Shown here in pieces: positions 10,593-20,769 of a DNA stretch of 64,000 nt. This DNA is from Archegozetes longisetosus. Taxonomy: Eukaryota > Arthropoda > Arachnida > Sarcoptiformes > Trhypochthoniidae. The notes under the pieces were generated by a model that saw only the letters and a program-made list of their open reading frames with translations, made no database searches and had not been told where the DNA came from. The translations under genes and the position numbers were made by a program. The first letter of the stretch is position 1. Each line of letters begins with the position of its first letter. The DNA lies in assembly GCA_018873245.2 (NCBI GenBank), contig JAEMBT020000006.1, forward strand, positions 13,734,387-13,798,386, read 5' to 3'.

Positions 10593-11482
10593 TAGTGAAG
10601 AGCATTGGTCCGAAATCTTGAGCTTCAAGCTCGAGCTTCTATAAGCGCAGCTCAAAATTGTTGAGCTTTGAGCTGCGCTTCTGTCAAATTTGGCCTGAGC
10701 TGCGCTTGTACTAAGAAGCTCGGGTCCAAACTGCGAGCTGCGCTGCTGAGCTTATGTTAAAAATTAAAATTAAAATAATGAGTAGTAATCTTTGTAACAA
10801 GTATTTATTTCAAGTTATAATGAAGTATTTGCGCAAAATATATGAATTTTGATCGTAAAGTTTGAACAATAAATTCAAATTTCGACATCTGTGTCACCTA
10901 TCAATGATTGTGAGTCTTCTGATTGTATTTCACTTTCTTGTAAAGTCATGTTAGAAACAGTTTCAAACAAAATTTTCTCTTATATTGAATAATTATCAAA
11001 ATTACTTGAGATTATCTTATTTTGAATATAAAGATATTTAATCAGTGAATAGAAATAACATTACTTTTAAGACCTTAAAACTTTATTAATTCTTTCTTCA
11101 AATAAACAGTTACTGCACTAAATTTCAGTTTAAATTGAAATTTATTTTGAAAACAATGATTCATAATTCAGAAATGCATCTCATCATTCAATTCGATAGA
11201 TCTAATTTAATATCTAATTTTCTAACATACGAGAAGCAATTCAACAGTCATTGCTATTTTACAGTGAATACTGCTTTTTGCTTTATTAAATAAGTCGGCT
11301 TCAAATGAGCTGAGCTCGAAGCTCAACAACTTGAGCTTGAGCTTGGGCTTGAGCTGCGCTTCTTCATCATAGCATGAGCTTGAAGCTCGAGCTTATAAGC
11401 TCGAAGACAGCTAAAATTGAGCTTCAAGCGCAGCGCAGCTCAAAGCGCAGCTCAGCTCAAAGCTAGCTTATGCTCTTCATTA
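10593..11482. mobile_element. hAT-type non-autonomous element with GAGCTGCGCTT subterminal repeats
   Basis: A perfect 8-bp target duplication, ATAATAAG, flanks the element (10585-10592 and 11483-11490). The ends are TAGTGAAGAGCAT and the complement of TAATGAAGAGCAT. About 160 bp at each end is packed with AGCTTGAGCTT and GAGCTGCGCTT motifs in mirrored orientation, probably transposase-binding repeats. The unique interior includes, on the minus strand near 10955-10880, a short reading MTLQESEIQSEDSQ that ends in a stop. A diverged, interrupted relative lies at 1227-2976. The 890-bp length and lack of a transposase domain mark it as non-autonomous. Confidence 0.88.
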
Positions 11483-11490
11483 ATAATAAG

Positions 11491-12720
11491 TTAACAATTG
11501 TTAAATTGTAACAAAATTATCTACCAGAATATAATTTATATCATGCTATTAAATGAGCTGTTAAATGCTATTTATCATTAACGCATAATGCATAAAATGA
11601 TGTAATTTGTCAAAGGTAATGTCATCTCGACTCATTTACACACGGTTCAGGATAGTAACAGCATACCTCTCATCTGAACCAGAGAGGCCCAATAACTTGT
11701 GTTATTAGGTATTGTAGTCAATAATCATTTATACAAATCAACCATATTGAAGGTGGTAAAAAACTTTTACATCATCGCCCTTATATTTATCACTGTAAGA
11801 ACGAATCTTCCCATTAATAGACGTCAATTCTGGATGGTTATTCATATGTTTATGATAATAATTCCTAATCGTTACTGCATTACGTATTCGACATTCAATA
11901 TTCTGTCCTCTATATTTTTTATTACAATCTTTACAGATTACATGTAAATCATAAAAGTCATTCTTATTCTTAACTCTATTGGACCTAGTACATGTTTTAA
12001 AAGATTGCTCAACTAAAGTTGTCGGTGTATTATTTTTAAACTATTATTTTCATGAAATCCCGTGCTTTCATGATTAAGTTTGTTAGATTTTGTTATGATT
12101 CTAACACGTGGGATATACTTATAGGTCTCCATTTAGTTAAGTTTTCTTTTTAAGGTACTAGTAGTATTGTATTAAGTTAGGTTAGGTTTAGGTGATTTTA
12201 TATAGTATTTTAGCTTAAATTCTTCACCAAATAACATGTAAAGTTCATTTTTTAGTGTTTTTGTTCATGGCTTTAGAGGATTGATTGAAGTGCAAGTCGT
12301 GCTGTATCAGTATTTTTCATTGATTTTTAGACTCATATTGGCTGTTTTTGTGAGTCTTTACGTTATTTTTGTAAGTTTTTCCGTTTGATTTCATGGAAAT
12401 TCTGCTATTTTTCATGAATTTTTGAAAAGTACGAAAAGTACGAGCTCGTACTGTGCCAGCCTCGCCACATGTACACTATTAATATGTAAGAAGACTTTTC
12501 AAAACTGAATCAGAGTTTGCACTTTTAGAGATTATACGCTAACCACACTTCATATCAAGTTTGAAGTTGAAAAGTACTGCTTTAGTTACGTCAAAAAGCA
12601 AAAGAGTTTACATTTGACTCAATGTTAACCAAATGATTCATTTTATTGTATGAGCTAGTAATTTTTATCAATGCCATAAGTTTTTATTAATGTCATTTTA
12701 AACTGATTGACGTCATTCAT
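11491..12720. other. Intergenic, nothing recognised
   Basis: AT-rich sequence without a supported gene. A short TTAGGTTAGGTTTAGG run at about 12177-12192 resembles the arthropod telomere unit but is too short to mean much. Confidence 0.45.
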
Positions 12721-12784
12721 TGACGTTCAATGAATCAATCTATTAGATGTTAGCAGAATAGTCCGGGCAACTGGATCTGGATCT

Positions 12785-13480
12785 TTAAAATAAATCTATA
12801 ATTTTAAATGTGATTATATGATTAGTGAATGTATTCGCCTCCTGTCTGGTTGACCAAAGCCCATCGGAATGGAGGTGTCTTATACAAGCGGCGGCTCTTT
12901 CGACATTTATTTCATGTATAACTCGACCATACACCATCCAAAGTTGAGTCTGATTAGCAAATCTCTTATCTTTATTTATCCTCTTTATTCTTGCAATACC
13001 ACCAAAGTCGCAAGGGTTCAAATCGGGACTGTAAGGGGGTGATTAAGTTCCACCTAACGATGTCGATTTAAGAATTCTTTGACTTTCTGGTGTTTATGTG
13101 GTCTAGTATTGTCGTGCAGGGCAAGTGGATTATTAAGCCGGTGGTTTTTACTTCTGAAAGTATTATTTGTTCCAAAAAATCAATATATACTTGAAATTTA
13201 ACATTTGTACTTTTCGGTAAAAGTCGATAACCAGATATCCGATTTTGATGAAAAACAACAATCATCGCCTTCCAATCATCTATCGTCGCTCTTATTCTGG
13301 CTGGCCTGTCATATCAAATATTGCCGCTAGCGTAATTTTAGTTTTCTAAAATTTCAAGTCAAAATTACATACGGTTCTTGCCCAGGTAAGCGCCATTGAC
13401 GTGAACTAAATGGATACTTAGGGTCATATGATCTGATTCAAGTTTCATCAATTGCGATAATTCTTTCCAGGAATTTAGAA
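12785..13480 (-). pseudogene. Decayed mariner transposase, C-terminal half
   Basis: Read across frames on the minus strand, this segment holds the catalytic part of a mariner transposase: IAIDET (first Asp, with a stop where the usual Trp would be), then LHDNTRPH and PYSPDLNPCDF, then KRFANQ, VIHEI and a final GGEY. The spacing from the Asp of HDN to the last Asp of NPCD is 34, the D34D signature of mariners. At least one frameshift lies between HDN and SPD, and several stops are present. No matching N-terminus or terminal repeats were found, so it is a truncated fossil. It differs from the mini-mariner at 13776-14298. Confidence 0.8.
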
Positions 13481-13544
13481 TCATTGCTATATCTTTCAAG
13501 ATGTTGTACACATATATGTATGAGATTTTCCTTAAAGAATTTAG

Positions 13545-14700
13545 TTGAACTTCCTCTATCAATTTAACGGTCAATCTATACCTTTACAACAAGATCATAA
13601 ACATCTCGGGGCTTTTATTTATAATAGTCTAACTTTTAATGATCATATTGAGTATGTCTACAGCTCCTTCATGAGAAAGTGGACAACACTCAGAAGATTA
13701 TGCATTTTGCGAGTCCTGATACTCTGACTCAATTATATAAGGTATATATTCTTCCGTTAGTTGAATATTGCTATAAGGATTTTCGGAAAGTTCCAGTGGG
13801 TTGTTATCAAATATTTAATTTTATTTAAAAAGAAGTGAACAAATTTTAATCTATTATATAATTTCTGTCATTATCGACGACATGTCCCCAACGGAACGAC
13901 CAGAGCCGTCAGGACGTCGTTGTTCACAATTAAGGGTCGGTCACTTCTCGGACGGTCATCTAGGTTCTAGTCACCGGAACGGAATCGACTGAACCATTCT
14001 TGGCAAGTACGGACACTAATGACTTGGCCATAAGTGACATTGATATTATTGGCGGCCTCTGTGGCATTTGATCCACGATTGAATTCGTATAACATACAGT
14101 GACGTATGTGAGTCTTATCGGGAGTTCGGTCTAACATCGTTTGGACACAAATAACAAAAATATTTTGACAAAAATTTGAAGACAAATATCTGTTCTTTCA
14201 ATTGAGAAATGGAATCGATTTGTAATTAATTTTTAAACTGTTCAAATAGAACACGTAAAATACATCTACGAAAGCCGCTGGAACTTTCCGAAAATCCATA
14301 TATATAACTTAGGTTCCTAATGAACAACAACGCAAAGGAATTGAATGCATACAAAAACAAATCATTAAATTTATTTGCAATTTAGCTAATTTATGTCATT
14401 TATCTTACTCTCAAAGATTATTAGAGCTCGATCTTAAACCTCTTAAAGTTAGAAGAAATCTGAAAATATTAAAATATGTGTTCAAATCGATATACAATTT
14501 TAGTGATGCTCCACTTTCTTGGAAAAATAAATTTGAAATGAAGGATTCGCGAAACGGCATTCTTTTAGAACCAATTTATACTCGAGTAAGACAGTGTGAT
14601 CAAAACTTTTATATTTTGTTATTAATCTGTTTAATTCTCTGTCAATTTTAATAAGAAATGAAAAATATTCTGAGTTTTATGTTGTGTCAAAATATTTTAT
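13545..14700 (+). pseudogene. LINE reverse-transcriptase fragment, split by a mariner
   Basis: Two plus-strand pieces read like the C-terminal part of a non-LTR reverse transcriptase. At 13545-13775 there is DHKHLG, SLTFNDHIEYV, KWTTLRRLC and LYKVYILPLVEYCY. At 14300-14630 there is QRKGIECIQKQIIKFICNL, SYSQRLLELDLKPLKVRRN and KYVFKSIYN. A 523-bp mariner derivative is inserted between them. The 5' portion is missing and stops are present. The clade (Jockey/CR1/RTE) cannot be told from this fragment. Confidence 0.7.
13776..14298 (-). mobile_element. Internally deleted mariner inserted into the LINE
   Basis: Terminal inverted repeats GGATTTTCGGAAAGTTCCAG lie at both ends and are flanked by TA. 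On the minus strand the interior encodes only the N-terminal DNA-binding region of a mariner transposase: IRHCMLYEFNRGSNATEAA, then VRTCQEWFSRFRSGD and LDDRPRSDRP (about 14150-13900). The catalytic domain is gone, so this 523-bp copy depended on another source of transposase. Confidence 0.88.
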
Positions 14701-14908
14701 TAGATAATAATGCGTAAACATTCTTTCGATATATTACGAATGAATAAAGATTATTATAATTAGTATTAGTGTATTATTTACCATTTAAATCTTAAAATAA
14801 AATGTCATTAATTGATAAAAAAACATCGCACTTTATAGCGCTCATCTAAAGAAGTATAGTTTATATGGTTTACTCTTGAACTTTACTCAAAAATATATAA
14901 ATTTGGTC

Positions 14909-15037
14909 AAATTTTTCTCTAGTTTTATGGAACAGAAATTTGCCGATAATGCAAAGTATCAATTGGTTGAAGCTATCATCAAATTGAAGCTCTTTGAACA
15001 AAATGATGTCAAAGAAATTTCAAAAATAGTTGAATAA
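14909..15037 (+). pseudogene. 3' fragment of the NUDT16-like gene
   Basis: The frame reads KFFSSFMEQKFADNAKYQL and continues to ISKIVE and a stop. This matches the last 42 residues of the intact gene at 22082-22693 with a handful of changes. The rest of the gene is absent, including the whole nudix box, so this is a remnant left by the breakpoint of the inverted duplication rather than a functional gene. Confidence 0.9.
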
Positions 15038-15053
15038 GCTTGAGAAAGAGTAC

Positions 15054-15209
15054 TGTGATCTGCAATTGCCATTAATCAAACAGTCGAAGTAGGCTTTGTT
15101 TCAATACATGCAAATTTGGTTTTTAGAACAATACAATAGAAAATCTAAAGTTTTGTCTCGAAACAAAGTGCTATTTCGGCTGTTTGATTAATAGCAATTG
15201 CAGATCATA
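15054..15209. mobile_element. 156-bp MITE with a visible empty site
   Basis: The ends TGTGATCTGCAATTGC and the complement of TATGATCTGCAATTGC form about 28-bp inverted repeats with a few mismatches. GTAC flanks both sides (15050-15053 and 15210-15213). The other arm of the inverted duplication has the uninterrupted sequence, reading GAGAAAGAGTACAAATAAA on its own strand near 22080-22062, with a single GTAC. That shows this is a genuine insertion made after the duplication. Confidence 0.88.
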
Positions 15210-15653
15210 GTACAAATAAAACTTTTGTTTCATTCTGATCTGAATGCTAGAAAGTAATATAAAGTTTATATTCATAGAATTTTTAAAGGTGCTTTTGGAG
15301 GAAAGACAAAGTTAGTCGTTATGCACAAAATAAAACAAACTATTCAGGTTCTTTTACGCAATGAGTATGAAAAATATGTCCTTCAGCTACGATCCAAGTT
15401 ATCTATTTTGATAGTTTAATCGAAATTATACTTTAGATTGACGTATAATAGACTTTATCCAATTCATAAGAATTTATCGTTATAGCTACATAAGTTTTAT
15501 CAGTTAAACTCACAATCTTATAAGAATGGTTGAAAGAGCGTTTTCGCGAACATTAAATCATCAAAATCTTTAGTGAGAGCTCGTTAGGAAAGTCTTCAAT
15601 TTATTAATTCACTCGTTAATTGTTTCAATTTACAAATTGATTATTAAACGAAG

Positions 15654-16504
15654 ATGACGATTGATATATACTTAACAGTGACTAGTCCTCCCTGTCGTAC
15701 AGTCTTAATGGTTGCTAAACAACTCAATATTGATCTTAACGAGAAGATTATAAACCTGCGGGAAGGCGAAAATCGTACACCTGAATTTCTCGCGGTAAGA
15801 CTCGGTAAATATGAAAATTTAAAAATTGATTTTTGATTAAATTTTGAGAACATTCTCAGTTTCATAGGTTGAACTTTTAGACTGAAATATTTTGCCTTAA
15901 AACTTAACGTTTAATTGACAGTTAAATCCAGCACATTCAGTGCCAACAATAGTTGACGATGGATTTGCATTATGGGAAAGTCGTGCTATTATTCAATATC
16001 TGTGTAACAAATACGCCCCTGATTCTGATCTTTATCCAAAAGACCCGAAGAAAAGGGCTCAAGTTGATCGTGCTCTAAATTTTGATATCGGATCATTTTT
16101 CCATTCCATTAAAGGAGCTCTTGTAATAAAGTTATAGTCTAAATAAGCTTTTAACTTGAGATTTTTAATTTAAAGTACATTGTCATATTTAGCTGAGTAA
16201 ATTAATTCGTGGCACTGATCCAACTGAAGAACAGTTAACTTCACTTAAGAATAATCTGAAACTTTTGGATACAATGATTGGTAGTAATGGATATGTGGCT
16301 GCAAACCATTTGACAATCGCAGACTTGTCAATCTTGTCTGGATCTACTGTTTTCACTTTTGTGAAGTATGATTTAACTGATTATCCAAACGTTAAGCAAT
16401 GGTATGAAAAACTCGAAAACGAATTACCCTATTTCAAAGAAATCAATGAAAGAGCGAGAGTTGCGATGGAGGAAAGAATTCGTAATGCCAATGCTAATAA
16501 ATAA
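15654..16504 (+). CDS. Delta-class glutathione S-transferase, copy 1
   Basis: Three exons, 15654-15794, 15922-16122 and 16193-16504, with GT-AG introns in phase 0 (127 and 70 nt), give 217 aa, the usual length. The protein conjugates glutathione to electrophiles in the cytosol. The N-terminal thioredoxin-like domain has the catalytic Ser11 in SPPCRTV, NPAHSVPT with the cis-Pro, and the glutathione-binding pair in WESRAI (Glu66, Ser67). The helical C-terminal domain ends in EERIRNANANK. Residues 105-122 read SFFHSIKGAL then LSKLIRGT, unlike copy 2 and less like the usual delta form. AATAAA lies at 16593-16598. The class is assigned from the Ser-type N-terminus and overall likeness; the gene call is very secure. 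Confidence 0.97.
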
Positions 16505-16592
16505 AGCTATTCCCTATTCATTATATTGAATTATACTTTAGTTCTTACTTATTTGAAAACTACAAACTTTTATGAATTTAATGAAAACTAAA

Positions 16593-16598
16593 AATAAA
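16593..16598 (+). promoter_or_regulatory. Polyadenylation signal of GST copy 1
   Basis: An AATAAA lies 89 nt after the stop codon. Another AATAAA overlaps the stop itself (in AATAAATAAAGC) and could serve instead. Confidence 0.45.
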
Positions 16599-17408
16599 GA
16601 TTTTTAGTTCTAAGTTTTGACATTGGAGTTTGAGTTTCATTACAGTTGATTCATTAATAAGTGTCTACAATATTGTTTCATTCATATGATAGGCTGAAAA
16701 TTATTAGCTCAGCTGAATTTTCATATTCAAACTGGTTTGAAGTTCAAATGAAGCTTCAACTGCAAGTAGAGCCTCTTCTCTACTTTCAAATATGAAAAGG
16801 CTTTTAATAATGATAAACCCAAACCAAAACTTAATATTTAGTATTAAGTTTTAGTCATTTATCTTCATTGACTAATCGAACGTTTTTTAATCTGAGCCTT
16901 ACTTTTGTGACTGAAACATCAAAACGTATACATCAAGACATACACTCATATAAGTTTTGATTCAGTTAATACTTGAACTTTTAACTAATGGTAAAATAAC
17001 ATAGATTTAAGACTTTAATAAGTCATATCGCCAAAAGTTTTGATGGTGTAAAAACAAAAGTAATTTAACTTATGAATGATTTACATACTTTACAAATGGT
17101 TGTTTGTGCAAACTTTCATTCATATCGAACTCTACTTAAATCAAACTAAAAGTATGATAAAGATATGAAGGGTTGGATTAGTTTTAAACTCCTAATCTCA
17201 TCTCCTTTTATACTTAAAAGTAGTCTTCAATACTTCTTATACTAATAATCTTAAACTTAAGGCTCAGATTAGAAAAATATTGAATGACTAAAACGCTAAA
17301 TATGATATATAGATACTAGTGCTTAATAAGCCCTTTTGGCACTTAGAGATAGGGAAGAGGCTCCTCTTAGAGTTAAGGCTTCGAATTCAAACAATCTATA
17401 GTTTAGAA

Positions 17409-17847
17409 TAGTGTTGATTCCGTTCCTGGAACGAAACGGGAATGGAACTGGAACGGTATTAAAAAATGCTTAAAGAACGGAATAGGAATGGAACTGAAAT
17501 GAAAAATACTGAACAGAACTGAATAGGAACGGAACGGAATGAAATCAAGGACGTAAAACAGAACTGAATATGAATGGAATGGAATAAAATCCGAAAATCA
17601 ACAACTCTGACACGTCGTATTGGAAAATAAACAATACTGTGAAGCTTTACAAATTTAAGTTATGAATCTAATGGCTTATTTTAGGCTAAAATAAAGGTTA
17701 AAATTTAAGAACGGAATAGAAACGGAATTAAAATTCTGTTTAAGAACGGGATAGGAACGGAATATGATTGAAAATTCCCTTTAAGAACGGAATAAGAACG
17801 GAACAAGAACGGAACGGAATAAAAAATTTGGAACGGAATCAACACTA
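17409..17847. mobile_element. hAT-type MITE with GGAACGGAAT subterminal repeats
   Basis: The element has 18-bp perfect terminal inverted repeats, TAGTGTTGATTCCGTTCC, and an 8-bp target duplication with one mismatch (GTTTAGAA at 17401-17408, GTTTAAAA at 17848-17855). The interior carries many degenerate copies of AGAACGGAAT, with a quieter stretch of unrelated sequence (about 17590-17710) in the middle. It is 439 bp and non-coding. The TAGTG start and 8-bp duplication match the element at 10593-11482. Confidence 0.9.
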
Positions 17848-17855
17848 GTTTAAAA

Positions 17856-18520
17856 GCAATTATTGTTTGTCTGAGTCTCATAAGAATGAAGTTAGAAATA
17901 ACAGTGCTTGAACTTCACTCACAATAATCTAGTTACACAAAAATGAGAAAGCCAGTTATTGTATAGATATCATAACAAGAGGTAAATAACTTAGAATCTT
18001 AATTAGCTCTCAATTGCTCTATTTCTCAAGTACTCATGATATCATTAATAAATTTCAATTTAGGTTTTGTCATTCAAACCTTTATTGCAAGTGATTGCTT
18101 ATACTTTACATTTATTACTCAAGACTTGTTTTTCAAAGTTAATGCAATTTCTCGCAAAAAATTAACTTTCTAAAAATAAAACATCGATACTAAAAGACCA
18201 AAATACAGAAAATAATGATCTAATGAAGAGTAAACAACGGTATTTACCAATATTGGATAAATTTCATAATATCTACAGTAACAAAAAGATATTTCGATAT
18301 AAATGAAGGTCATTAACAATCCATTTCATTGTTATTTGATTATTTCAGCATGAGAAATAGTGAACCCTATTACTGAAATAATTTGAAAGTTTCACAATGT
18401 TTTCACAGTCGACGACTTAACAAACGCATTGAAAATAAAAATATCTAATGAAACGCCTGAATAAATGTTTTTAACTCTCGATTGAAAATATTTCACTCAT
18501 AAATTTGAAATTCAAATGGA
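17856..18520. other. Upstream region of the defensin gene
   Basis: AT-rich sequence between the hAT element and the defensin TATA box. I looked for NF-kappaB-like sites (GGGRNNYYCC) and saw no complete one. Confidence 0.4.
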
Positions 18521-18529
18521 TATAAATAG
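18521..18529 (+). promoter_or_regulatory. TATA box of the defensin gene
   Basis: TATAAATAG lies 88 bp before the defensin ATG, so transcription would start near 18550 and leave a 5' UTR of about 60 nt. It is a close match to the metazoan TATA consensus, and its position relative to an otherwise well-supported start codon makes it credible. Confidence 0.65.
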
Positions 18530-18608
18530 CAAGAATTTCCTTTAATTCTGAAAGATTTGAAAGTTTGATATACAAAGAATTACATGAATTTCTGTAAAAC
18601 AAGTTATA

Positions 18609-18897
18609 ATGAAAACAAAGCTTTTATTAACCATAATTTTGGTATTCCTTTGCTCGCAATACGGTATGTCATAAAAATTCTTTGGATTAAAGGTAATGTC
18701 TATGATTAATAACTTTCTAAACTTCTGGTTTTTATGAATCCAGCTTCGGGTCAGTACTTTCAGATGTATGGGCACGTGTAGGTTGTCCTTACCGTCCATT
18801 TGAGTGCTATCGTTATTGTCAAATTGTTGCTAGAAGAAGTGGGTTCTGTGGAGGGCGTTTTGGGGGACAATGCATTTGTAATTTTCGATTTTATTAA
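18609..18897 (+). CDS. Defensin, tick/scorpion type
   Basis: Two exons, 18609-18663 and 18755-18897, flank a 91-nt intron (TACG|GTATGT ... GGTCAG|TACTTT, phase 1). The product is 65 aa. Residues 1-21 form a signal peptide (MKTKLLLTIILVFLC, then SQYVLS). The mature peptide of 44 aa starts DVWARVGCPYRP. The six cysteines (29, 36, 40, 50, 58, 60) follow C-x6-C-x3-C-x9-C-x7-C-x-C, identical to tick and scorpion defensins, with the family-typical GCP start, an Arg-rich helix end (VARRSGFC) and the final CIC. It is expected to fold as a cysteine-stabilised alpha-beta peptide and kill mainly Gram-positive bacteria. There is no propeptide between signal and mature part, unlike most tick precursors. 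An alternative acceptor 11 nt earlier would break the frame. A TATA box precedes it, and AATAAA occurs at 19153 and 19165. Confidence 0.9.
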
Positions 18898-18971
18898 ACT
18901 TTTTTGATAAAGTAAAAGTTTACTCTTAAATGTGTGTATAATAGCTGACAACCAAAACACTATTACTCAAG

Positions 18972-19110
18972 TAATGCGTAATGAAAAACGGAATGAAAAA
19001 ATATCTCTCTATGCTTATGTATCTACATGGTTACGATCAATACTCTCCTTATGGCTGTATCATGTACTCCAAAAGGGGTGCGTTTATGCGTTCCGTTTTT
19101 CACAGCGAAC
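18972..19110. repeat. Possible small inverted-repeat element
   Basis: TGAAAAACGGAA near 18982-18993 recurs as the reverse complement TTCCGTTTTTCA near 19091-19102, with partial matches outside it (ATGCGT). It lies in the 3' flank of the defensin, and may be part of its 3' UTR if the signals at 19153-19170 are used. The ends are imprecise. Confidence 0.4.
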
Positions 19111-19170
19111 AAACTATTTATGTAAAGAAATTTATATTTTGTTGTTATTTTAAATAAATACCCAAATAAA

Positions 19171-20289
19171 GTAATTATTTATTTGAAAAACTCGACGTTA
19201 TAAACTCATGGTATAAACAGAAGTGATAGTCACAATTGCAATCGCAATAACGAATAGAATAATATGAGAAACAAATACAGAATAATAAGCAATACAAACT
19301 TTACATAATATTTTGCTAGGGATCTGGAGCAACAACTATACTATATGGATTTTTGAAACTGGTTTTTCGGTAAATAAGTTGACTTTTTAATTGTCTTTTG
19401 AAAACTGATAGTGTATTAAATTTTATTTTGCATGTGCTCAACTAAATAAAAGAGATACACATCAATTTATTGAAATCGAACACTTTAATAATTCTATATT
19501 AAAAATTCGATCAGATTTCGATGGTGTGATCTCTAGTATTGTTTCACTTGAAGATAATTTCGTTTAAGTCTCAATATTGATATGATTACACTTTTAGTCG
19601 TAATTTTTTGCACATTTATAGACTACTTTCATATGTATGCTTAAAGGTGAAGGGGAAACTTGATAGTGTAGATGGGCGAGGTGATTTTAAGTCACCAACA
19701 TAACCGCTTGGATGGTCTCATAATGTGACAAAATACTAAATCTCAACTATGTATAGTTTTGGAATAAAAGAATTTATTATTAATTTTTTTAATAATAGAC
19801 TCTATGGAGAAATCAAAGTTTTCAATATATAATTTGACCTCCTGTCCCCTTGCAAATGGGATAAGACTTATACTGTATCCAAGTGGAAAGGTTGAATTTA
19901 TATTTTGAAAAAGATCGAAGCTGGGTTCTAATCTTTATTTTGATTTGGGTATTGCTATATTTTATTTAATCTATACAAATTCCTAAAAACTTATATATGA
20001 ATTTCTGTACATATATCTATCCAAGATAACCTAATTTTTACAGTTTGAAACTAATTAAATATTTTGATGTGTAGCCATATGTCTTATACATGCTTATATA
20101 CATCTTGTAAATGCTTAGTATAGAAATTTTCATAGTAATTATTCAAGAGCACTATAACTAAAATTGAATTTTTAGAAGCATGGATCAACTTTCTTATTCC
20201 ATAAAAGTTGTAGTTTTCAAACAATAAGAACTAAAGTACTATCCATTTTTAAACTCAAATCCTTATAACAAATTTTCTTTATTATTACT
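19171..20289. other. Intergenic, nothing recognised
   Basis: AT-rich spacer between the defensin and a transposase fragment. No exon, RNA gene or clear repeat is seen. Confidence 0.45.
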
Positions 20290-20383
20290 CATGAATCAGA
20301 ACTTACTAATGAGTCAGTTTAAAACTTATAAAACAAAATTTGATCACTTAGTCATTGATTTTGAATTAAAAACACTTTTAGTC

Positions 20384-20540
20384 ATAAAAACAATGTTCAC
20401 AACAAAAGAAAGAATATTTGTTTTGAAAACTCATTTGTTAACTAAATGTTGTGATAAGGTCAGAGCTGAAATTTTTGAAAAATTTGGTAAAACTGGGCCG
20501 ACCAATGCAACCATTCTTAGAACTGAATCAAATTTATTTT
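20384..20540 (+). pseudogene. Transposase N-terminal fragment (DUF4817-like)
   Basis: Within an 86-codon frame beginning at 20291, the part TTKERIFVLKTHLLTKCCDK, followed by EIFEKFGKTGPTNATILR, resembles the helix-turn-helix DUF4817 domain at the N-terminus of some Tc1/mariner-type transposases in arthropods. Nothing recognisable follows, and a stop comes soon after. The upstream part of the frame is AT-rich and unremarkable. It is a fossil fragment. Confidence 0.55.
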
Positions 20541-20769
20541 TATATACCTAAACTACTTTGTATGATTATAGTTCTGAAATATGTTTGTAAGATTGTAGTT
20601 TATTATTAAAGGTATATTTTCAAACATTCAATTTGAGTGAATGAGTAAGCCATTTCACTTTTGACTCACATTTCTAAAACAATAAAGTATTAACTGTAAA
20701 ATCTGAGTTTAGTTTTTAAAAAAACGGATGGTATGTTTCATTATACTGGATAGAGATATTAATAAACTT

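Larger units (their letters stand above)
14905..16510. repeat. Inverted duplication, left arm
   Basis: This arm is the mirror image of 20770-22213. It carries the last 42 codons of the nudix gene, the spacer, and the entire GST including both introns, all on the plus strand. Homology stops a few bases after the GST stop codon on one side and at the nudix Lys-Phe-Phe-Ser codons on the other. The left arm is longer because of the MITE at 15054-15209. Confidence 0.93.

Noticed and set aside
11699-11947. 82-codon plus-strand frame
   Set aside because: No motif, no neighbours to suggest a gene, and typical of AT-rich noise.
12173-12193. TTAGG-like telomeric repeat
   Set aside because: Only two to three units, one of them altered; similar short runs occur at about 38065 and 46685, so chance is enough.
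18525-18545. NF-kappaB-like site at the defensin promoter
   Set aside because: Only a half-site (GAATTTCC) between the TATA box and the expected start; no complete site was found upstream.
18542-18960. Minus-strand frames over the defensin
   Set aside because: They overlap a well-supported spliced defensin and show no family resemblance.
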